Source of the DNA: Acanthosepion esculentum | Lineage: Eukaryota > Mollusca > Cephalopoda > Sepiida > Sepiidae | Direction of reading: 5' to 3' | DNA: 64,000 bases | NCBI GenBank assembly: GCA_964036315.1 | Contig: OZ038482.1 | Coordinates: 13,079,785 to 13,143,784, forward strand | Shown here: in pieces, positions 57,726 to 64,000 of the stretch | Layout: each line of letters begins with the position of its first letter | Position numbering within the stretch: the stretch's first letter is position 1 | Made by a program: the position numbers and the translations under genes | The notes under the pieces: generated by a model | Seen by the model: the letters and a program-made list of their open reading frames with translations, nothing else | Told to the model about the DNA's origin: nothing | The model's database searches: none

Positions 57726-58029
57726 CTCATTATCTGACATTTTAATTCAATGGAGACGACAATGGAGACATCCACTGTAAAAGGAGAATCCATCCCCAAA
57801 CCTGGACTCAGTTATGTGCCATACGTGATACACGCTTAGGCGATCATGTATCTTTCGATACATGACCGACGAGGCAGATTTTTTTTCCTGCAGTAGGTTG
57901 CCATTTCTTTCTGCGGTAAACCAGTTGCCAGCCAGGGCTATAGAACTCGGACCGTTCTGGTATTTATCCATAGCTGGAGTGGTGGAGGAGAAAAAATTGA
58001 ATTCATACCTTTCCCAAGGTTATTAACAC

Positions 58030-58130
58030 GTAAGTGAAGGTAATGGATTCGACTGAAATTCGAACTCGGCTCTCCAATTCCTCAATCTGAACCGCTATAC
58101 ATTACTCTATTTTTCAGAGAAAAAAGTTAT
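58030..58130 (-). repeat. tRNA-derived SINE-like head
   Basis: The minus strand has TATAGCGGTTCAGATTGAGG, then B-box GAGTTCGAATTTC (58055-58067) with the usual spacing. Confidence 0.5.
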
Positions 58131-58251
58131 TTTATGTGCTTAGTGGGATATGAATGATGTCTAACAATGAAGTGCTAAATCAAAACGACAAACTTAATGG
58201 GGAAACATTGAGAGTTGAGTTAAAGGAAATAACTGAGACACTCGAAGAGGC

Positions 58252-58460
58252 ATGACACATGGAACTAGAACAATCTACGTCGGCGGGCGAAATAAGGGGT
58301 CTGGTTTGAAATTCCAATCGCCTGAAGAAGGCCGGAGTGTACAACGGCCGAAACGTCGTGAATATGGCAATGAAGATGAGGATAACAGTCCGAATAATGT
58401 AAATAATGCAAGTAATCGTAAAACCTTATCTCAGAGATATAGACAGATATCGTCATTTAT
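58252..58460 (+). repeat. Hammerhead-arm repeat, single arm
   Basis: Same arm as at 2640-2840 (ACATGGAACTAGAACAATCT; AACAGTCCGAATAATGTAAA), without an inverted partner. Confidence 0.7.
58317..58361 (+). ncRNA. Hammerhead ribozyme core, best arm copy
   Basis: CTGAAGA (exact CUGANGA), stem II GGCC...GGCC with a 12-base loop, GAAA, a minimal stem III and TC. Stem I can pair TCGC with GTGA (one G-U pair). An extra A precedes stem II. All invariant core bases are present. Confidence 0.55.
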
Positions 58461-58794
58461 TTTCAAGGAGATATTGTCTGTTTGGATCTATTCCCCGTGG
58501 CTTCCAGGTTGACACTATGCTTCATTCTAACATTTTAGTTAGTCGTTTTTTTTCATCAAAGATTTTCTTTATTTCAATCAATAATGAAGGAATCAGTAAT
58601 AACTAAACAACGAACAATTCAGATTATTTCCTTCGATTTTTTTGATAGCACAAGAATGGCATGCGTGTTTTAAGTGTTCGTGACTTGCATATCAAGAATA
58701 CAGTCTTCTGATAGACCTACATCTAGTGGGTGTATTAAAATTTTTTTCGCCCTTTACAGCTTGTTTCTGGCTTTCCGTCTGTTTCGTTAGCTTG

Positions 58795-59186
58795 CATTGT
58801 TTTTTTGGCTTTTTGTTTCTTTCTTTTTAGCTTTTATTTTCTGTTACTTTTCTTTCTTTCATTGTTTCTTTCTTTCATCTAAGTTTTTCTTATTTCGCTC
58901 TTTTTTTCTTTTCCCCTTTCTTTCTTTCTTACAACTTTTTTTTGTCCTTTTTTTTCTTTCTTTCTTTCTTTGTTTCGTAACACTTTTCTTTTTGTTATTT
59001 TCCTTTCTTTCTTCATCTCATATCAAGTTCCATTCTTTCTTTCATGCCACGTTTCTTTTTGTCATTTTCTTTCTTTCTTTCTTTCGTAACACTTTTCTTT
59101 TTGTTCTTTTCCTTTCTTTCTTCATCTCATACGACGTTTCTTTCTTTCTTTCTTGACACGTTTCTTTTCGTCCTTTTACTTCCTTC

Positions 59187-59227
<41 letters not shown>

Positions 59228-59350
59228 TTTCTTTCTTTCTTTCTTTCTTTTTTCTTTCTTTCTTGACACTTTTCTTTTTGTTCTTTTCCTTTGTTTCTTC
59301 ATCTTATACAACATTTCTTTATTTCTTTCTTTCTTTTTTTCATGACATTT

Positions 59351-59390
<40 letters not shown>

Positions 59391-59525
59391 ATCACGTTTC
59401 TTTTGTTCTAGTCCTTGTTTCTTTCTTTCGTATTTCTTTCTTCATCTCATACCACATTTATTTGTTTCTTTCCTTCGTTCATACCAAGTTTCTTTTTGTC
59501 CTTTTCTTTCTTTCTTTCTTTTAGA
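58795..59525. repeat. (CTTT)n long degenerate tract
   Basis: TTTC repeats with regular interruptions of the type TTTTTGTTCTTTTC and ATCTCATACCAC, which form a higher-order unit. The poly-Phe/Ser frames are artefacts. Confidence 0.95.
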
Positions 59526-60240
59526 ATGAGAAAACTCGAAATCGAAGCCAAAAAGGGAAAAAAGCGTAGCTGAAAGGAAACAGAATGAAATAAGTTTTAA
59601 AATAATTTTTTGGAGTTGCATTCGATGAAAGACCCTACATTCGTTTAATGACGCCCACCCCCGCCTCTTGAATGCCCCTTGAGTCAGTTTAATTATTAGA
59701 CGTTTCTCCAAGTCCCAAGTGTCGCCCATCCACTCCTCCCTCATCGATTCCTAGCTCAGCAGAATCTGCGTTCGTTTCTGGGTAGACAGTTCATCTTTTT
59801 CTGGAGAAAAAATGCCGGTCCGTATAACAAATGTGATTGGAACTGATTTCAAAACGAGGCAAAAGAAAGTAGACATTAGAGTTCGTGCATATCAATGCGC
59901 TAGTGTTGTAAGCCCGATTCTTTCTGAAGGCTCCATTAACGTGTCCTTGTGCCAGGCAAAACTAATCTTAAGGGCGTCTCGTCTTGTGGTAATGGTTAAC
60001 AAGCTGGTCTCGCATACGATTAGCGGTGTAATGATAGAGACATTCAGTTGGTGCTCTCTCTACTTCTGAGTTGAGAAACTATCAGGAGGGGCAGTGACTC
60101 ATTTCTTCCGAAGACCTGTGGTCAATTCTCGAAGGCCAGGATTTTGCATGTTGATTTTAAAGTCAAACAAGATGTATATATTGGGAGAACTGTAACAACA
60201 CACTCCCTACTTATATTTTCCTTATTAGTTCTATATCAAT
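59526..60240 (+). other. Mostly unassigned; small ORF and tRNA-like segment
   Basis: An ATG at 59812 opens 85 codons (MPVRITNVIGTDFKTRQKKV) with balanced composition, but its last third (59975-60062) is a tRNA-like SINE head (TGGTAATGGTTAAC at 59987). A genuine exon is possible up to about 59940. No homologue is recognised. Confidence 0.3.
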
Positions 60241-60710
60241 CTACCGTCCTGGGTAAGACGTTAAACTACATCCGCGTCCTGGGTAAGACGTTAAACTACG
60301 TCAAGCAGCAAGGCCTCTGATCAGGAGGTTTTGTGGAGCGTGGAACCACTTGGAACCACACTGACCCGGGGTGGTAGCACCTGATAGGGTCCCAGCAATG
60401 GGCAAATATTTAACTATTACCAGCAATACTATTTTGAAAAAAATTATTACCAGCAATACAATTTTGAAGGAAATATATTACCAGAAACAGATTTTTGACA
60501 GAACAAAATATTACCAACAATAAAAAATTTTGTCGGCATTAAATAACCCATTGAGGTTGATATGCCGTAAAACAAAATAAACCGAACCAATCTAAACCAA
60601 AGAATACATATTCTATTCATACGAATCTATCCTCAAAATGTTGTCGGCATTAAACAACCCTTTGAGGTTGATATGCCGTAAAACAAAATAAGCCAAACCA
60701 AACCATCTAT
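60241..60710 (+). repeat. SINE-like repeat with minisatellite head (copy 2)
   Basis: Two GTCCTGGGTAAGACGTTAAA units, then CAGCAAGGCCTCTGATCAGG, several TTACCAGCAATACAATTTTG units, and the tail GTCGGCATTAAATAACCC / TTGATATGCCGTAAAAC. The tail is present twice (60530 and 60640). Confidence 0.65.
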
Positions 60711-61029
60711 ATTAATCTAAGTTTAGTATTAGTATACTATAAAATCACTTTTATTAAAAAACACTACAGCAAAATAAAGAATATTGCTTAAGCTAATCTT
60801 GCAACAAAAAATGACGATAATAAAAACGGAGATGTGTTAGAAATGTGTAAGTAAAATAAAGTGAGATTGGCAAAAAGCAGAAATGAGAAAGAAAGTACTA
60901 GGAAGAAAACTAAAGAAGCAAATGCGCATGCGTAAAAATCTGGTTGCAGAAACATTGACTGCAAAGTTGATGCTATGAACAGAGATTTGAAAGCGGCAAA
61001 AAGATTTTATATAATTTCCTATTTTGGTC

Positions 61030-61112
61030 ACCTACCATAGTGTAATGGTTAACAAACCAGTCCCTCAGATCAGTTCCTTAGTCTACTTAGTTCGATCCTA
61101 TCTGGGTGCTCT
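61030..61112 (+). repeat. tRNA-like sequence (SINE head or tRNA pseudogene)
   Basis: A-box TAGTGTAATGGTTA (61038-61051) and B-box AGTTCGATCCT (61089-61099), with ATCTGGGTG as an acceptor-like end. The anticodon arm is not convincing. Confidence 0.5.
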
Positions 61113-61456
61113 ATTATAACAGCCTCTTTTAAAATAACTAATCGAGATATGAAAAGTACATTATATTCGTTATCTTCTAAATATGTTTGTGGATTTGTGG
61201 CGAATGCGACAAACTTACTTGTTGGGCCTTTAGTATACTCACATAAAGGACCCATAAAAACCCAACATAGAATGCTTCACACAGGGTCCCTAGGAAATAA
61301 GAATTCTTGGGTGACAGCTGCTTTCAACCTTTTCTCCTTTCGTGGTCTAGAGATCAATTTTCGAAATAAAATTTTGGGGAAATATGGTGTGTATGGAGGC
61401 CGAGAATGGCGTGATTTTTAGCAAGTTGTGAGGTCGATAGTCACGAACAGCCCACT

Positions 61457-61588
61457 GCTGTAGCCTTGGGAGAGACGGATCTATGCTTAGCGAATAGCGT
61501 CAGACTTTGTTAATAATACTGATACAAACATCCGAATATATATTCACTAAGCATAGATCCGTCTCACGAAAGGCTACAGCAGTGGACA

Positions 61589-61660
<72 letters not shown>
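61457..61660. repeat. Inverted repeat followed by (TA)n
   Basis: GGATCTATGCTTAGCGAATA (61478) is inverted at 61538-61560, with ~45 bp between. (TA)n occupies 61591-61660. Confidence 0.85.
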
Positions 61661-61662
<2 letters not shown>

Positions 61663-61684
61663 CCATCCACAGACAGACTGTTTC

Positions 61685-61800
61685 GCTGTATCATAGCGCA
61701 TTAGTGTGGTTAGGCATCCGATCGCTTCAGGCCGGGACCGAAACCCGGCCGATTTGGTATCAGTTGGAGATTCTAACCCCTAGGCCACCGGCAAAGAGAA
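61685..61800 (-). repeat. tRNA-derived SINE
   Basis: The minus strand has A-box TGGCCTAGGGGTTAG, B-box GGTTTCGGTCC and CCGGCC pairing around the T-arm. The next segment (CACAGACAGACTGTTTCGCTG) occurs on both sides, at 61666 and 61966, so it is duplicated. Confidence 0.6.
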
Positions 61801-61989
61801 AAGGGAATTTTTGCGTATTTATTTTTTCATAACCACACCAGTCACTCAGAGAACTCAGTCCTTGCTAGGAGAGTCAGCAGTAATAGTGACTGTTTACAAA
61901 TTCGTTCCTTGCTCCCCACAGTGCTCGAACGATTAAATTAATTTATCGAGAGCTAATATCGTCATCCACAGACAGACTGTTTCGCTGTA

Positions 61990-62007
61990 TGTGTAAGTGT
62001 GTGTGTA

Positions 62008-62038
<31 letters not shown>

Positions 62039-62039
62039 A

Positions 62040-62088
<49 letters not shown>

Positions 62089-62095
62089 ATGTGAT
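61990..62095. repeat. (TG)n degenerate microsatellite
   Basis: TG units with recurrent TGCGAGTGTATG interruptions. Confidence 0.95.
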
Positions 62096-63035
62096 AGTAT
62101 AAAGAACAAATAGGAAATGTTTATAAATCTAGCATGTTTCGCTTTTACTAAAACTTCATGAAAGAATGAGTTATGGAAACGGGTTTACAGGTATTTTTTT
62201 ATTTTTGTGTTTGATGTTCATTGGTTGAGCAGACTTCACGTGCACTTGTCTTCTCAAGCAGCGTTTGTGTGTATAATTTATGTGTGTAAGTGTATCATAA
62301 TTCTAGTTTGTCTATGTGGGATTCAGATAATAATGTTTATATGTATTTATTTGTGCGTGTATGTGTATCTAGTAGGCATTATTTATGTCTTGGGGACTTG
62401 ATGATTTGGGGACATTTTTACATAAACACCGTTCGTGGTAGTTAAATATACATTTGATTAATTAAGAATGGATTTAATTCGTAAGTTCGTAATACATAAG
62501 AATAATACTGGCCATAAATTTGATTTTACAAATGCCACCCTACTTATAAAAGAACCTAATTCTTTACGTTGAAAATAGTTAGAGGGAGACCTGATGAAAA
62601 TTTTACCAACTATAAACACACGTCAAAAAACACTATTTTACATTACCAAACTTTATTAAATCGATTCTTAAAGAATCATAAGCAGTAGTTCCCATCTGAT
62701 TTGGGGTTATTTCCCACTTTGGTATTTCTAAAATTCTGGTGCCCCTGCTTAATATTTAATTCTTACATATTCAAAATTTTACTGCAATTCACGTGAAGAA
62801 ACCTTAAAAGGCCATTAACTTGGTCTCTAAACAAGCCTCCAAAACCATGGCGTCTATGAAAGAGAACAAAAAGACAGTTAAATATATATAGTTTCAAAAC
62901 ATATCATAGAGAACTGAAAGGCAGAAATATAAAATATTTGAATGAAAGTTTATTCTTTAATATAATTTGATCATTTTAATCATGAAATAATAATGCAAAA
63001 TGAAATTTGAACTCACGTTGGTATAGTAAGCCAAA
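62096..63035. other. No recognisable feature
   Basis: AT-rich, no protein-like frame. Confidence 0.4.
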
Positions 63036-63117
63036 GGGTATGTCGGAGTTAGCTCCTCCTCAGTTCTTTAATCCTTCAACAGGAGTCTCTCTCCCCTAGC
63101 TATAAATACTGGCTGAC

Positions 63118-63154
<37 letters not shown>

Positions 63155-63270
63155 GACTCAGGCCTTGGGCCGCCACCTCGCGTGGAGATGAGGTAAAATA
63201 TCTCTTTTTTCGACTTAGGCCTTGGGCCGCCACCTCGCGCGGAGGTGAGGTAAAATCTCTCTTTTTCAAC
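63036..63270 (+). repeat. LTR-like start with TATA box and a 57-bp tandem duplication
   Basis: TGTCGGAGTTAGCTCCTCCT (63040) parallels the minus-strand start of the ~341-bp units (TGTCGGGGTTAACTCCTCCT). It is followed by a TATA-like CTATAAATAC (63099) and a (TC)n run. Then comes a 57-bp unit (AGGCCTTGGGCCGCCACCTC) present twice, at about 63154 and 63211. Confidence 0.45.
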
Positions 63271-63765
63271 GAACGCCAATATGTGACTTCTCACAGATAC
63301 CGCGTTTCCCAATTTCTGGGAACACGCTAAGAACAATACACGTACGTACGAACACTCACAACACACACACATAATTTCTCCATACAAACACTATGTAACT
63401 GTTCATGTCTTTGTGTAACTTGTTATTAATATATATTTGTTTACACATGTATATCGGTCTTGTTTGTTTTTTTTTTGGTCTTCTTTGGACTTAATTAAAG
63501 TCCAACCTTCTCATGTAGCTGGACCGGCTAGCAGGAAATTTTAACCTTCTGATATCTCTTCACATCTTCACCCCACGGTCCGCTACAGGTGCACATCCTA
63601 CGCATGCCCCAACAAAATATTACCACAACCGGTGTTGACGTAAAAATGTCCCCAAAGTAACACGCAGACAAAGATACTTTTTATGTACATCGATGTGTAG
63701 TTTGCAAATCCATGATGCATTTTAACATATAGTTCTTTGTTTGTTAATATGTATCAATATTATCT

Positions 63766-63848
63766 AACAATATATGATATCTATCAATATATGATATCTA
63801 TCAATATATGATATCTATCAATATATGATATATATCAATATATGAATG
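63766..63848. repeat. 17-bp tandem repeat
   Basis: About five units of CAATATATGATATCTAT. Confidence 0.9.
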
Positions 63849-64000
63849 TGTTTTATATCAGTTTCAGTCTGTGTATAACATTATCGCCCTAATCTTTCTT
63901 TTCGCTCTTTCGCTCACGTATGGTTTATATATTTCTTTAACCTATCTTTTCTCTTCACATTTGATCTGTTTATATCTTTCTCTAATCTCTCCTTTTCCCT

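Noticed and set aside
58797..59529. Phe/Ser-rich 'membrane protein' frames
   Set aside because: Translation of (CTTT)n; hydrophobicity is an artefact of composition.
61030..61112. Functional tRNA gene
   Set aside because: A- and B-box-like motifs exist, but no cloverleaf with paired acceptor and anticodon arms can be drawn. SINE head or tRNA pseudogene is likelier.

Overview
This window is animal nuclear DNA: AT-rich, saturated with long (TA)n, (CA)n/(TG)n, (TATC)n and (CTTT)n microsatellites, and built almost entirely of broken transposable elements. I see no prokaryotic operon, rRNA gene, functional tRNA gene or CRISPR array. The mix of elements (a jockey-group non-LTR family in several copies, Penelope-like pieces with hammerhead cores, BEL/Pao, Tc1/mariner/maT, Tigger-like elements, tRNA-derived SINEs) together with the extreme microsatellite load fits a lophotrochozoan mollusc. 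My best guess is a cephalopod (cuttlefish, squid or octopus). That is inference from repeat style, not a database result.

Layout. 1-11 kb: a decayed endonuclease-RT non-LTR fragment, a palindromic repeat carrying hammerhead-like cores around a tRNA-like segment, a promoter- or LTR-like block near 7 kb, a plus-strand LINE 3' end, a shattered copy of an uncharacterised multi-copy protein (9.0-10.3 kb, minus) and a second endonuclease-RT fragment. 11-24 kb: two Tigger-like remnants, a Tc1 copy, a 70-bp minisatellite of about 13 units, inverted repeats next to (TA)n, a third endonuclease-RT fragment with a 160-bp triplication, and one exon-like ORF ending in a consensus splice donor (23.3 kb). 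24-29 kb: the best-preserved LINE (AP-endonuclease plus RT, minus strand), which interrupts an array of ~341-bp tandem units. 29.4-36.2 kb: a decayed BEL/Pao element (gag with three CCHC knuckles, protease, RT, RNase H, integrase, minus strand) cut through its protease region by a second LINE copy. 36-44 kb: hammerhead repeat, SINE, MITE-like element, huge simple-repeat tracts and two old LINE fragments. 44-48.5 kb: four mariner-superfamily elements in a row, one (Tc1) carrying a third copy of the same LINE. 48.6-56 kb: (TA)n tracts with inverted repeats, hammerhead-like motifs, a promoter-like CpG-containing stretch, a ~1.4 kb TIR-bounded AT-rich element and a Penelope-like element with a GIY-YIG domain and a hammerhead core downstream of it. 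56-64 kb: a mariner fragment, SINE-like sequences, (CTTT)n and short tandem repeats.

The genes do not form a pathway; they record nested insertion. The LINE family hit both the BEL/Pao element and the Tc1 element after those were in place, each time beside a T-run on the plus strand. Penelope-type repeats repeatedly sit at (TA)n. The most interesting signal is the number of hammerhead-ribozyme-like cores in different sequence contexts, some arranged head-to-head around a tRNA-like segment. No complete host gene is recognisable; three or four short exon-like pieces are listed with low confidence.
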